A DNA stretch of 64,000 nt, taken from positions 23,376,899 through 23,440,898 of the forward strand of contig NC_052394.1 in NCBI RefSeq assembly GCF_009389715.1, read 5' to 3'. Position numbers and translations under genes: made by a program. Source of the DNA: Phoenix dactylifera. Lineage: Eukaryota > Streptophyta > Magnoliopsida > Arecales > Arecaceae. Below the pieces are notes generated by a model. That model was given only the letters and a program-made list of their open reading frames with translations. It was not told the DNA's origin and ran no database searches. Shown here one piece after another: positions 1 through 13,800 of this stretch; position 1 is the stretch's first letter; each line of letters starts with the position of its first letter.

Positions 1-479
1 TGGTATCTACTTTTGAGGCAACCTTTTCTGACCAGTTTCAGATCTCTTGTCAATCCAAAATTAAGGTGTTGCTTGCACGATAAGTATCTTATTTATCTGT
101 TTTTTTGTCGGCCATAAGATATTAGACACCTTTGACTCCATAATTGAGTTTGACTTATGTATTTGGTTTGCAATTGAAATCAGAATTAGAATCAGTATTT
201 GAATACTAGAAAAGAAAAGAGAAAAGATCAGATTTTGGAGAAATCAAAATCGAAATAAAACTCTTTCCAACCAAATAACTAGAATAAAAGTCACTTATTT
301 CTATTCTCACTTTAAAATACAATTTCCCCAAGCAAGCATGCCCTTACTGTAATTTACACCATAAGCGACAGTTTTGTCCCCAAATCATATACTCCACTAG
401 ATTCTTTTGCCCCATGATCCTAAAGACTTTTTACCTTCTGGCTGAAAGCAGCGTTGAATACGAAGCAGATAAATTTAGA
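1..479. other. Intergenic, no gene seen
   Basis: AT-rich sequence with no convincing reading frame or repeat. It is probably the upstream flank of the small gene at 939. Confidence 0.4.
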
Positions 480-749
480 TAGCAATCCAACAGTCGGAGT
501 CCGTGAGTGGTGACGGGGAAGTAGAGTTGAAACTAGATGGGAGCCCCAACGAACTACGCCACTATACATATATAAAATTTACCAAACTAATGAACTAAAG
601 ACAACGTCATTGGATTTGGTGAGACGTTAATAGCAAGAAAGCTACGTTAGATATATCGCCCTTAACTTCCGCTTATTTCTTCTCCGAAGACCGAGTATGT
701 TTGGCTTCGCCCTACGAAAATCCGGCTTTGGATGACGCCCCCCGCCATT

Positions 750-790
750 CCACGTCATCCAACCTCGAGTCTCCTCTTTTTAAAGTAACC
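750..790 (+). promoter_or_regulatory. Promoter of MEGLIP gene A (ACGT box and TATA-like box)
   Basis: CCACGTCATCC at 750-760 contains an ACGT core (TGACGTGG on the other strand), the type bound by bZIP factors. CTTTTTAAA follows at about 776-784. Both elements and their spacing are kept in the diverged paralogue at 45033-45070. That conservation is the main support; function is inferred. Confidence 0.55.
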
Positions 791-938
791 CCTCTCCCCC
801 GTTTTTCCCCTCTAAACAAGCGCAAACCATTCTCATACTCAATATTTTTCAGCCGGCCGCTCCTCATCCCTCGAGCAAGACAAGGAGCAGAAGGTTTACT
901 ATCTTGCTAAAGAAGCTCGGTCTTCTGCTCTCATAGAG

Positions 939-1184
939 ATGGAAGGACTCATTCCATTAGTCTATAGGACCATAGTCCAATACAGGAGTGGTGGGCAGAC
1001 TCCTCTGGGGACTCCATGGTTCGAGGACTCACCTTCGGCTTCTTACATGCGGTTGCCGGGTGATTCCGGTAGATACCGGTCCTCGGAGATGCAAGGCTTC
1101 TTCTCTTCGTCGGCCCCAACAGTGTCTGCTTCCAATGCAACGCAGTCTCCTCTGCGGCGGTCTGCTTCGCGTGGACTTGCCTGA
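939..1184 (+). CDS. Small conserved plant protein, MEGLIPxVYR type (copy A)
   Basis: Intronless frame of 81 codons. It starts MEGLIPLVYRTIVQY, keeps a central SASYMRLPGDSGRYRSSEMQ block and ends SPLRRSASRGLA. The paralogue at 45213 is the same length within one residue, with the N-terminal, central and C-terminal blocks kept, so the frame is under protein-level constraint. No signal peptide or membrane segment is seen; the protein is basic, Ser/Pro-rich and probably partly disordered. I recall it as an uncharacterised angiosperm family, and the function is unknown to me. The start ATG lies about 155 bases after the TATA-like box, leaving a reasonable 5'UTR. Confidence 0.75.
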   Translation: MEGLIPLVYRTIVQYRSGGQTPLGTPWFEDSPSASYMRLPGDSGRYRSSEMQGFFSSSAPTVSASNATQSPLRRSASRGLA

Positions 1185-2691
1185 AGATCACGAAGGTGAC
1201 CGAGGCCCACGCCCCAGCTTTTTGTCACGTAAGTGGAAGGCAGGGGGTGTTGATTGGGTGGTGTTCGAGATCCCTTGCTGAAGGTGCACGGTATATTGGT
1301 ATATAAATATTGGTGATCGTCATGGTCTTGACGACCTGTGTAGTATTGGTCTGTTTCCCTTTTCTCCAATAAAGGCATGGGACTGCCAAAGTAGCCCTGC
1401 CCTTTGCCCTGGTGTCTCTGGACGTGTTAGGAGTAGATAGATGAGGAAGTCTGGTTTAAAGTGTACAAGGATTTTTATTTTGGTTCCGTACGTCAAATGG
1501 ACGTTTATGATTCTATATTGCAAAGAGAGTAATTTTCATTTCTTTTTCTTTCTTTCTTTTTAATGGTAGCTTCTCTTTATATATAATCTCTGGTTTTGTT
1601 CTTTCCTTTTTCTTTCCTCTGCGCAAGGAAGACATGTTGATGCCATCATTACTTGCTAGAAATATTGTTGCTGAGAATTACAAGTCAAAAGCATGAGGTT
1701 TTGAACGGGCCTTGGATTCCATTTTCTTGATGGTCTTGGATTGAATGAGTAAAACACCATCCAAGGATATGAAGCATCCAGAAAGATTGAGAATTCAAAA
1801 CTCCACCAGGATGGCAAGATCAAAGTTGCTATTAATAAGAGACAGTTTGTTTTAGCAAAAACTGAAAAAAAAAAAATAGAAAAGAAAAGAGAGAGCCAGA
1901 GAGATGGTTTGCAACAATCCTATTGTGACTTTGCATGAATGCTAATGACCAGGAGAATTGGACTGTATTTTCTATTTATCCGAGGAGATGAAAAAGACCG
2001 CGCAATTATCTAAAGGAGATAAAGACCATGCAATCACAAACAAAGTTATCATGCTAAGCTTACGTCCCGTATCCGATTATTCTTCTTTTTCTTCACATGC
2101 CTATTTATCTGTTGACGTTCGTTTTGCATGACGTGCGTTCGATTCCGGTTTGGCATTCTCATATGACCTTCAGAATAGTGTAGGATACGGTTGTTGGAGT
2201 AAAGATACTCAACTTATTTATATTGAAAACACATCTCATAAGGATTTGGTCATTAAACAATAGTAACATTTCGCGGAAAACCGGAGCATGATCTCCAGAT
2301 AATAACATGTTCATGTACCACCAAGGTGACATTACAACACACAACAAACCACTACAAACTCATTCACTCCATCCAGTCAACTTCCATTTAATCAGAAAAG
2401 CTTCTATCAAACCAACACTGATTCCATAAAAAATACTTGCTCTCCTGATAAGTGAAATGGTCGAACCAGAAAGAAAAGGCCAAAAAGCACTGGGAATTTG
2501 TTTCTAGGGAAAAATCACAGAAGTATCACCGTATTTCTCCAATAAACTATATAAGTAATCCTTGCACCAAAAAAGAGGGAAAACATGTGTCAAAGACTCA
2601 AAATAAAGGGAAAACCTCGACATCTTTTATGTCTACATTATTATTATTGCATCGTCCATGCAATCTGAAGCAAACAATGACTGTAGTGGCA

Positions 2692-2726
2692 CAGAAGGGA
2701 GCAGTCCATCATACAAATTAAAATGT
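2692..2726. repeat. 35-bp direct repeat, left copy
   Basis: Identical to 3023-3057. The two copies bracket the plastid-derived insertion and probably arose when it integrated. Confidence 0.85.
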
Positions 2727-2730
2727 CCAA

Positions 2731-2960
<230 letters not shown>

Positions 2961-3022
2961 GATTTTCTTATTTATATCTATTCTATTGTTTTTTTCTGTT
3001 CTGGCTCGGCTATCCCACTGCT

Positions 3023-3057
3023 CAGAAGGGAGCAGTCCATCATACAAATTAAAATGT
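3023..3057. repeat. 35-bp direct repeat, right copy
   Basis: Identical to 2692-2726; it flanks the plastid insertion on the right. Confidence 0.85.
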
Positions 3058-3380
3058 GACAATATAACAGTCAACGATGGAAATGATCATTAGCTTCAAT
3101 TAGCAGTAAGATGAACCAGAACTTAGATTGAAGTTCTTCTAGGATTTAGAACCTTTATACAATTTGGCGGTTTCGAAGCAAAGTCGAAATCGGAGAAGAA
3201 GCAAAACAGGCTTCCATCTGAAATCCAAATGACTGAAAGGATCCTGTAAAGAGACCAATTCTGATCAGGCCTTGACGTATCTCACTGCTCACTTCTCAGT
3301 ATAAGATTATCATTGCCATAGCATTTGTGATTTTCAATAACTAAGTAGTTTTCCTACCGAAAAAGCTGAAAAGAAAACCA

Positions 3381-4790
3381 AAGCATCGACTCTTGATGGT
3401 ATTGTGATTTTCAATAACTCAGCAACATAGACACGGACTCAAATAGTCTCAAGGCCGAAAATACAGAGGAGATGGTATTCACTGGTCTGAATCTAAACCT
3501 ACATTAATGTTCAATCAACCCGATCCAGACATCCAACGGGATCAATGTTCTAGCCATTAGAAAACTACATTGATGTGGTTAAACGCCACATTCCTAAACC
3601 AGATAGGGCTTAGCACATCACATGTAATGGATAGCTGTGATCTCTCAACCAATTATATAGCTTTATCAAAATTAGACGCTTCCTAACGTACCTAAAATTA
3701 CAGCTAAAGTTGCAAAGCGGTTGGGTTGACCAGTGATCCAACCCAATACGACCCGTTTGGACCCAATCCAGACCCGACTTAAGGATCCATAGGGCTAGGT
3801 CCTGTTTCACATTTTGGGTTGGATCCAAGTTTATTGAGTTCCAACCTGACTTGACCCAACCCGACACAAGTTACATGGTTTTTGTGTTAGCATATAAAAC
3901 AGATTTCAATTGTAGAATTGTTTAACAGGAAAAGTAGGTTAAAAAAACTGAATACGATAAATGATCCCCAAATGCGGATGCTATATTCACCATCCCATGC
4001 CCTCACATAAATACACTGCTCCCAATACCCCAACAAACAAAATAAAAAAAAAAATCATTGATAATACTGTAAAAGAAAGTGCATATACAACAAATTTAAT
4101 TTTTCATCTGCTACTCAAGTATATACTGACTAGCCAGCACTGTATATTCTGCTCAATTTAGACCATGTGCATGTAAGTGTAGATACATCCAACAACCTAC
4201 AAATTTTACACCTCATCTGACATTAGATTGCTAATAACATTTAGGGTTGAAATATCAAGGCATGACTGTCATGGATAATACAAAAAACAAATTGATGCAG
4301 CCAACCATGGGTAGCCCACTCTACCAGAGTGTGATATTACAACCTACAGATGGTGGATATGAATCTTGATATTTTGAAAGTGGAGGAGGTTTGGTGGCCT
4401 CCTCTACTCAGTTCTTTGAATGCTCAGCTGCTAAACCTCACAAGACTCAAATGCCGAACTGGATGAGGATCTGCCATCTCATTCTTCTTTGAACAAAAAA
4501 CTGAAGAATCATTAACACTGTACTCGATGAACCCAATAATCTCCCAGGCTCATATGCAGAATCCAAAAACAGCCTGGAGTATACAATCCCCATGAACAAA
4601 ACTAGAAGGTTCCCATCAGACCCCTAGAGAAAATAAGCAACCTCTAATGTGTTTTTAAATAATTTTAGAACAGTGTAATTTACTCTTAAATTGAAAATTA
4701 GTAAACTGTGATCAACGATAAAATTTTCAAACCTAGAAAAAGGGAACATTGGTGTGGCTAGCCGAGGGATGCAGTAATTCAACTGCTTCT
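3381..4790. other. Region downstream of the ASI1 stop
   Basis: It should hold the 3'UTR and cleavage site of the minus-strand ASI1 gene, but I saw no decisive poly(A) signal. At 3720-3870 is a degenerate repeat rich in GGGTTGG and GGACCC words, similar in style to those at 20.8-21.4 kb. No further gene is seen. Confidence 0.4.
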
Positions 4791-4841
4791 TTACTTGAGC
4801 TTCAGGCTCCTTGTACCTTGCTTCCGCTCATAACCATGCCC
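4791..4841 (-). CDS. ASI1: ASI1 coding exon 10 (last)
   Basis: The acceptor ctttttcag precedes [16 protein letters not shown] and a TAA stop (residues 535-550). Confidence 0.88.
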   Translation of the reverse strand, partial: GHGYERKQGTRSLKLK

Positions 4842-7800
4842 CTGAAAAAGACAAAAAGCTACTCTAAATACAAGGAAGCCAAGGGCAACACAACTATTGT
4901 ATGATAGTATTATTTTTATACCACTAAAATATTTCAAATGTTACAACCTTAAATAACCGTTCCCACCATCTAACAGATTTTTCTTGTAAAAGAATCCAAT
5001 CCATGGCCATTTCATATTCAATTGTATTAGGCTGGGAACAGTGTGAAGTTGATACAGCCCTTCTCTGAAAACAGAAACAACTTGAGCATTCGGAAGGAGG
5101 AGAAAAAAAGGCCAGAAGATAATGGATCTAGCTTAATTCAGGAAAAGCAATAATAATCACCATTTCCTCTCGTTGCAATTGGGGCTTGAGCTTGACAGAG
5201 TAATGACCAGCCAATGTAGATGATTTGGGCTGTGGCATCTTCAACATGCCTTTACTGCAAATAAGGGGTCTGCAAAAACCAAGAGTTTGCACCAAACCAG
5301 AGGGAGGAAGACGAACAATTATAATCATTATAATACCTTCAAAAATGAGAGAGAAGAGGGGAAGGGGGGCAGCTTTAGTGATCTAGGATATATAAAGATG
5401 TTGGGTAAAAAATTCTAATATCCAGGAAACTAATCAAAATCTTCAAGCTATAATTATCAAAAATTAAGTTGCAGTTATCTCATATGCAGGGAACTAAATG
5501 ATTAGGAACAAAAAGGAAACTAGAATACATTACAGTAGAGGAAGTTTTTCAACTGAGATATCCCCCACATGGTGATACTACCTAAGTTAGTTACTTTAAA
5601 ACAGGTTTAAGCTGAAAAATGAATTTCCACTAATGTCACTAGGGTTGTTAATGGGCCTGGCCCGTGTTGGCCCTCTTCAGGCTAAGGCCCAGCCTCGAAT
5701 TAGCTTAGATTGGCCCAAGCCAAGTCATTAAACAAATTATTAGGCTCAGGCTTGACTAGGCTGAGCTGGGTCCTGAAGATATAGGCCCAGGCCTAGGCCA
5801 GGCCCAACCCATGGCCAAATTTCAGGGGGCTTCTCTACCCATCATGCACATCACAACAAGATCTTCCAATGTTCCCCTAACCCCATCCCCATCATCAAGG
5901 ACCTCCACCACCCCCGCCCACCATTTCTTATCTTATACTGCCCACTATCCACCTTTGGCCTCTCGCTTCTCTCCTCCACTGCTCACCACTCCTTTCTTAC
6001 CCTCTCCATGCTCACCGCCCACCATTCCTCTTCTCTACCAGCAACCACAATCCTATCCTTCAACATCCACCACCCACCACTTGTCCCCTCCATTGCTCAT
6101 TGCTTGCTACTCATCCTCTCCATCACTTGTTGCTTGATGATGGTCCCGGCCACCTACGGCTTAGACCAAGGTATGTTGAACCGTGCTAAATCACTTGGTT
6201 CGGGGCATACCAAACCGAACCGGTCAGGGATCGATATGGGTACCCCCCCCCCCCCCCCCGCGCTGTCGCCGCTCATGTTCCAATAAGCTCCTTCCTCCCA
6301 CCCTCTCTTTCTCTCTCTCTAGGCTGGGTTAGGGTTTCCCTTGCCCTCTCCAGCTGACCCCATGTCAGTACGCTCCAAAATAGAATAGTACAAATCCATA
6401 CCATGCCGAATCGGTCGCCATCCGATACCTCCTTTGGTACCGGTTCAGCGAACCTTGGTTCATACTCATCAGAATAAAACTAGGGATGGGGAGGGAAAAT
6501 CGATGTAGGATTTAGATTTTCACGGGTCTGATTAAGCCTGGGCCAACCCACATCAAGGCTATAGACATGCTGGCCTAGTTTTTGGGGGGAGTTAGGCCTA
6601 GGCCCATGGGCCGTTGTAAGCATGAACCTTTATCGGCCCGGTCATGGGCCTAGGTTGGCCTGGGACTGTTATCAAACTTAAATGTAATCCCTAAGGAGGT
6701 ATTTGGTATGGAGTGATGACCCAGGATCAAAGATGATTTGGGTGGAGAAGATGAGATCACCGTGTTTGGTTGCACCCCAGTGATCCTACGTGTCGGTAAT
6801 CTTCGATCATCCTCACTTCTCAAATCACCGTCGAGCCCGGTGATAGGAATCCCATCCTTGAGTACGAGTATCCAACATCACCCCAGTGTGGTGATCATTG
6901 ACCGAAATATGTTGACCAAAATGCCCTTCATAATACCCATGTCTTTTGCTGGCATTTAGGACATTTTTTTGCATCTAGGACATGTGAATGAACAAAAAAA
7001 AATGGAAGTGTTCTGCAGATCATGTGATTCATGTCCAAATGTAGGGGCCACCAAAAGTAGAGTCTGTGACAAAATGATAGAGCTATTATAAGAAACAGCA
7101 TATTTGCTTACATTCTTGATTCATGAGAATTGAGAATACATAAAAAATCCATATGAGAGATGTCAGGGGTACTTTTGGTATTATATGGCCAATAATCTTG
7201 GATTCCCTATAACATACCAAATAAGTTACTCGTGGATAACCGAAAATTTTTAATCACTAGACCGTGGCCTACCAAACACAATAATTTTAGATCGGTAGGG
7301 ATCAAATCACCCCAGGATTAGGATCTCTAGTGATCTTATATCACTGTGGTTATCGCATTTGGGTCACCAACCATACCCTAAAGAACTTTAACCCAACAAA
7401 CAAAAATGATCTCTAATATTTATCCATGGATTAACTAATAAAGCTATCCGAAGTAAGCCCCGGTTCACTGTACCTCAGGAAGGAATGAAAACACTAATAA
7501 GTCAATTGCAACTATGCATCTCTATAAATCACAACATACCAATTAAGAAGCTACCATATAGAACATCTTCCATTACACAGGCTCCTACATAATTTTTGTC
7601 CAAATATTGTTTTTTAGTGGATAAGTGGTCTCCAAGGTGCACTTTGCTAATAATAATTCAGCAAGTAGCTGCTTATAGAATAATTACCTTCCAATAAATT
7701 GAACGGGTTTGCAATTTAAGCAATGTTGTCAAAGACACTCTAGGCTCTTTCCCATGTGCTCAGGCAAGGTGAGAAAGCCACTAAGCACCTTAACAATCCC

Positions 7801-10800
7801 CAAGTGGGGCAAATTTTCTAAGACACTGCTCAGGCGAGCACCCTGGAAATGCGAGAGGCATCTAGGCAAGCGCTTCTCAAATGTTAACCAATATCTTTCC
7901 TATCCATTTTTCGTCGATTCTTTTAATGCTTTGCGAGCTTTACTTTGAGGGCTATTTTGGTCTCTTAAAGTTCTTGTAAATAAAAGGGCTACTCTAGAAT
8001 GTTCAATGATTTTCTTTTTTTAATGACATGCTTTATTTAGAAATATAAGACCATTGGGAAGTAGTATATTGCTTTCGTGTTTGAATTTTTGTTACTAAAG
8101 ATGTCCAATTTATTTTTGCTGAAGTGGTATTTCAATGTGACATTTAGAAAGATTTGAAACACAACATCTGATGTACAAGGCAATTATATTTTTTTATGTT
8201 GAAAACTTGAATAATTAATCATATAATGCTTGTATTATTTTCAGATACAGTATTTTTTTCTAATATATATTTATTGAACTTCTCTTGAATTAGTGCCTTG
8301 CTTTCTTTAGGCAACTGCCTTTTTGGCACTTAGCGCCACATGATATAGGATTCTTGTCACCTTAAGGGCACTTTTTGCTTTTGACAACCTTGACTTTAAG
8401 TTATTTATCATAAAGATGTTGTAAGATATACGAGAATGTTAGAGATTCCAACTAATGACAGTGAATGATGTCCTACAATCAATGCTGCCAAACACTGTAC
8501 CGTATATAGAATTCAACTGCGCACTTGTAGAATTTGACAGTGGATTAAACAACTTTTATCCACATAACTGCATCAAAAATGTGCCTACTGCATGCTAGGC
8601 AGTACTATAATAGAGGGATGGGAAAGGGACCATAAAATTGTTGATAATAGACTACAAGCTCATGTAGCAACCTAACTTGATGCACATCTATAGTAATAAA
8701 GAAAAAAGAGTTCTCTAGAATCAAAGAAAGAGGATACCTTCCATCTGGTAGCATCATACATCCCATGTTGATTTTTGAAACAGCCAGATCTGCAGCCTCC
8801 TTTGTTCTAAAAATCACATATGCTTGACCTATGACGCAAGAACATTCATCACTATTGTTCTACTAGAGAGAAAAGGAAAAGCAGTTTAGTGGTCATGCAT
8901 TTAGCAAAGCAGTCATAAAAAATAACCAAATGAAAATGTTTCCTCAGTTCCCATTCTATTCTTTTTCCTCCTAAAGTTTCTAAAACGCAAGCAGTACTAC
9001 CAGATGGTTTTGTGTGATAACATACCATAATTAGGATCTTGAAATGTAGCCTGCTGAATGACCCTTGCTTTGCAACTTTGTTCGAAAGCACGATAGAAGA
9101 TATCCTATATACAAGACAAATTACAGAGGAAGACCATTAAGAATCCTATGAATTAAAACATCTAATACTAATTCATTGGAAGCAAAACACTAAGGGTTCG
9201 TTTGGTTGGGGGTAATCTGGAATAGAAAAATAAATCTTATTTGGTACGAAAAGATAATGAGAGAGATGGTAAAATAGTGGATCCCACGTCTAGTTTACTG
9301 AGACAAGGTAAAACAAATACCACCAGGAAAGTGGTATTTTTTCCCATTCCAAATTATCAAGTAGAGGTAATATGAAATTATCATTGCTTGACAGAAATGC
9401 CCCCACTTATATTACATTCATATTATATTAATTCTATTATATAATTAATACATTAATCAGATCAATATATATTATTTTAATATATTATAATTATATATTT
9501 ATATGAATTATTATAATTAATATATATTTATACGAATTATTTATATTTATAATTAGTTTATTAACTATAATATATTAATAAATATACTAATTTTAATAAC
9601 TATATTAATTATATATGATTTATTATAGCTAATATATTTATAAGTTATTTATTATAATTAATAAAATAGATTAATTTATTAAATTTAAATATTAAATTCT
9701 AAATAATAATTTTATAAATAATAATATTATTAGCATATTAATATATTTGTTAATCAATATATTAAAAATTTATAATTAACATATTTATTAATATACCAAA
9801 AATATACTAAAATTTATTTATAATAAAAAATACATTTTCTAATATAAGTATAATCAATTTTAAAATATTCATTAACTCATGTAGATATATTTGAATATTC
9901 TGAATGGCCCATATTAATAGCCTACACAGAAGTGGACCATAAATGGCCAACAAATAGACCAAACAAAAAAGTCATTACTTGAATTATTTATTCAAGGACA
10001 TAGTTTGAAATTTTAATAATATTTCTATATAAAATTACCCCCAACCAAACATAGTAATTTTTTTCTAGTACTATTTTCCAAATTTAATTTTTCACCAATC
10101 AAACGTGTAAAATTTATTTACCCCTGCAATCATTTTCCAAAATAAATGATGCGCAGTAATCGTTAGATTACTCTGTAATCTGACATACCCCAACCAAATG
10201 AACCCTAAGGGGGTGTTTGGTAACCCCAACAGGATCACCACGGTGATCTAAGATCCCTAGTGATCCGAATACTGGGGTGATTTGATCCCCAGTGATCTAA
10301 AATCACTGTGTTTGGTAGGCCATGGTCCAGTGATTAAAAATTTCCGGATATCCATGAGTAACTTGTTTGGTATGGTACAGGGATCTAAGATCACCGACCA
10401 CATAATACCACAAATACTCCTGATATATCTTAAATAGATTTTTTAAGTATTTTTAATTCTCATGAATCAAAAATATAAGTCAATATGCTAATTCTTATAA
10501 TAGCTCCATAATTTTGTCACATATTCTACTTTTAGTAGCCCTTAATAAGTTTATTTTGCTTAATCCCCTGTAAAAAAAAAAAATTGATTCTTTGACGACC
10601 ATTTATGCTAATAAAATTTTCTATAGATCTTTAACATTGTTTCCATCTATTTATGGTTGATAGCAATAGTGCTCTAACCTTAGATAGCAATAGTGCCTCT
10701 TCAATTTAATATGATTCTTGAATGGAAGCACGGAAAAGTAATTAATCTAAAAGAAGGCCCATGAAACTGATTAAATAACTGAGATAATGCTTCTCAATAA

Positions 10801-13800
10801 TGTTTACCATGTCAAGCAAGAGCAGAATAGGAAAAGGTTTTCCCACAGCACTTCATGGTCAAGGTAAACGAAAGAATTTGTCCAGAAAGGGACAAATCAC
10901 TAGAGAAGGCAGGGGCATTATGAGAAATTCACTCCACCTAACTAATACAAATGCCATCCCGCCATCTCCCCTTTGAGTACCCAAGCAACAACTGCAACAT
11001 CACAGCACAACAACTATTCAACCCCAAGCAGCCATTCAACCACAGAAGGAAACTCTCCACCTCCTTTCCATCAAGGGGGAAGACTCGTGGCCAGCTCTTG
11101 TTCCCGTTTTATATGGAGCCTTTGCTTCCTCAAATCTCACAGTCGGACACAGAAAACAGGGCAAGAAACCTCCCTACCCCGCCCCCCTCTCTCTCTCTCC
11201 TCTCTCCTCTTTATTTCATCGCAAGTCGGTGTCTTTTTGCCTTCTCCATTCCTTCCATGGTTATCTTCTCTTTGCCTCCCGAAAGCTTTCCTTTAGGCGG
11301 AGGCCTTCCTTTTTTATTAGCATTCGGACTCCTTTCTTGCGCTCGCTAGAAAGGAGAGAAGAGAGATGGGAGAGATCGGAGCGGAGATGGGGAAAAGATA
11401 ACGACTCGAGCATAAAAAAAAGTTGAGGGGTATTTTGGTCTATAATTTTCAACCTAGGATCACTGCCCTGAGGTGATTTTGGATTTCCGACCTCAAGGAC
11501 AGGTATCCTATCACCGGATTGGGCGGTGATTTGAGGAGTGGAGGTGATTTAGGATCACCGCCACGTATGATCACCGTGGTGCAACCAAACGCGGTGATCT
11601 CATCACCTCCACCCTCATCACCCTTGATTCTAGGCCGATCACACCATACCAAACGCCCCGGAAAAAAGAAACACAAGCAAAGATCAATTACTAGACATAA
11701 CCCATGGTACAATATCAATCTAAATATAGTGCATCAAGGGTTCTAGCTTTCATCATGTTAGACCAGTGCAACTTGAACTTCACCCTTGTAGCTTAGCCAG
11801 CTTTTGGGCTCAATCGCCCTCAGTTCATTGCAATTCCTTGACAACTAAGATTGTAAACTATAACCATATGAACTCTCAGTATCATTATTAGGAAGATAAA
11901 AGGCCAAAAGACAAAGCGCATATTCAAAATTCATAGCATAGAGTGCCGCAAGCAAATGCAGAAGAGTAAGCTTCATGAGTATTGGACACTTGAGACATTA
12001 ACTAGGTACTGTCAAAATTTGCAATGAGTTATATAGAACAACTAAATTTTGTGACAGAATTGTGTTCTCTATCAAAGAAACAATCTTCCAAATGAACTGC
12101 ATCCACTTCCTCCAAAGCCCTAGGATATCAGGGATCTAGCTAATGAACTACAAAGTCTTGTCCACCATAAGCTAGCCTTATTATGTGAAGTTCCATCAAC
12201 CCTACAGGGCACAAACCGCACGTTACCTATCACGTCCAGACACTTCAAAGCCAACCATCATATTACCCTATACACATAAGAAAGAGCTCTAAGAAGGGCA
12301 AACTACCTCATCTTCCTAGAAATTATCAAATTCACTACCTGTTGTGCAAGGTTTTACACACGGGAGCCACCCAACATCTGAAGATATTTTCATGACAGGA
12401 CATGGTAAAGTATTTAATGTCCATCAACCATAAAGCCAATTCTCTCCTACTCTTCCATGCCTGATCGGTCCTATTGTGGTTCAAATTTGGCCCGAGGGTG
12501 ACCACACCGGAGGAGTCAACGGAGCCGCTGGAATGTCGAGGAACAAGGCGAGCCACCTCCCACGCGACGGTGTACCTGCACAAAGCCTCACCGGCGGTTC
12601 CGGTGAGGGCCCTCCGACGATCAAGTTAAGGTGGATTTAGGATAGATTTCCAAAAGTCCCCCACTTTATGTTATCTTACAGGGCTATTTATAGTTCCTGT
12701 AGAGGCGTCCAGGTGGCGGAGGTGTGGCCCATTCTTATCATGAAAGGGGATGGCTTTAAGCCAGATTGCGCATAGCTAGAACTTGCTTGAGGTACACCGT
12801 GCAGTCCGTTCTTGTGAACGGTAGGGCGTTGACAATCGTAGCAGGGTATGGCTGGAGCAGCATGGCGTTGTCTTTGATTGTCGTTGGCCGGCAAGCGAAG
12901 CATGGTGCGAAGGCGTTGCGACGTACGGCCACGTAGGCGGGTATAGACATGCTCATGGATGCGGCCGTAGGCGAGGCCGAGCTCGGTGAGGTCGCATCAT
13001 GTATTTGATGAGGTCAGCTTGTCGGATGCTAAGGTCGGCTTAGCATCCCTGATTCCGAGATGTGATCGGCAAAGCGCCCCGAGCTCAAGGGTCGGGGCGC
13101 GTTATTGGATAAGGCACCCCGAGCTCGGTCGGGGCGCGCTGATAAACATAGGGCCGCCCTAGGCTTGGCTAGGGCACGTTGTCTATGAAGAGTTAACACG
13201 TGCGTGCTCCTCCAAAGCGGACAATATCTTGCTCTCCACCGAGCTGCTCGTGCACGGCAATTTTTTCCTCACGGCTTCGTCCCACGAGGGGCGCCTTGCT
13301 ATGAACATCGGAGAAGGTTCACGCAGGTTGCAGCAGCGGAGAGACCTGTCTAAGGTCAACTGAGCCCTTGACAAAGTTCGTGCTCTGATTGACTCTTAGC
13401 GGGTCGAGGCCCAGTTCAACCGGTGTTGGGGTTTATTTTGGCTAAAATTGGGTGGCCCTACTGTGGTGAGCAGGACGATCCATTTTGCCCCCCATCAGGT
13501 CCCATCTAACATATTTTAAAAAATATTCTCCTGATGATTCTTTTACCCTGATAGTAGCTTTCCCAGCAGCTTTGCTGCCCCGTAAGCATTATAATATTTT
13601 TCACGTGCTCCTTGAATTGTCAAAGCTATGTATGTTCATTTATAGGTTGCACCTATTATTTTGTTATTAGCATTTGCTTCACAGTCCTTTTTACTTTTTT
13701 ATATGTTTGTGGCATATATGACAAGAAGATCAATACAATATGTATGTTTCCTAAACCTTTTTTTTTAATTTCTCAATTTCATTGATATTAGAAGTGATCT

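Noticed and set aside
949..1378. Antisense and alternative frames over the MEGLIP gene
   Set aside because: Not conserved at protein level between the two paralogous copies, unlike the sense frame.
5811..6286. Frames of 92-108 codons with TTHHLS-like text
   Set aside because: CA/CT-rich low-complexity DNA in a repeat.
10951..11452. Frames of 63-132 codons in the GATCAC element core
   Set aside because: Open on both strands in CT-rich DNA, no conserved blocks; kept only as a possible captured fragment.
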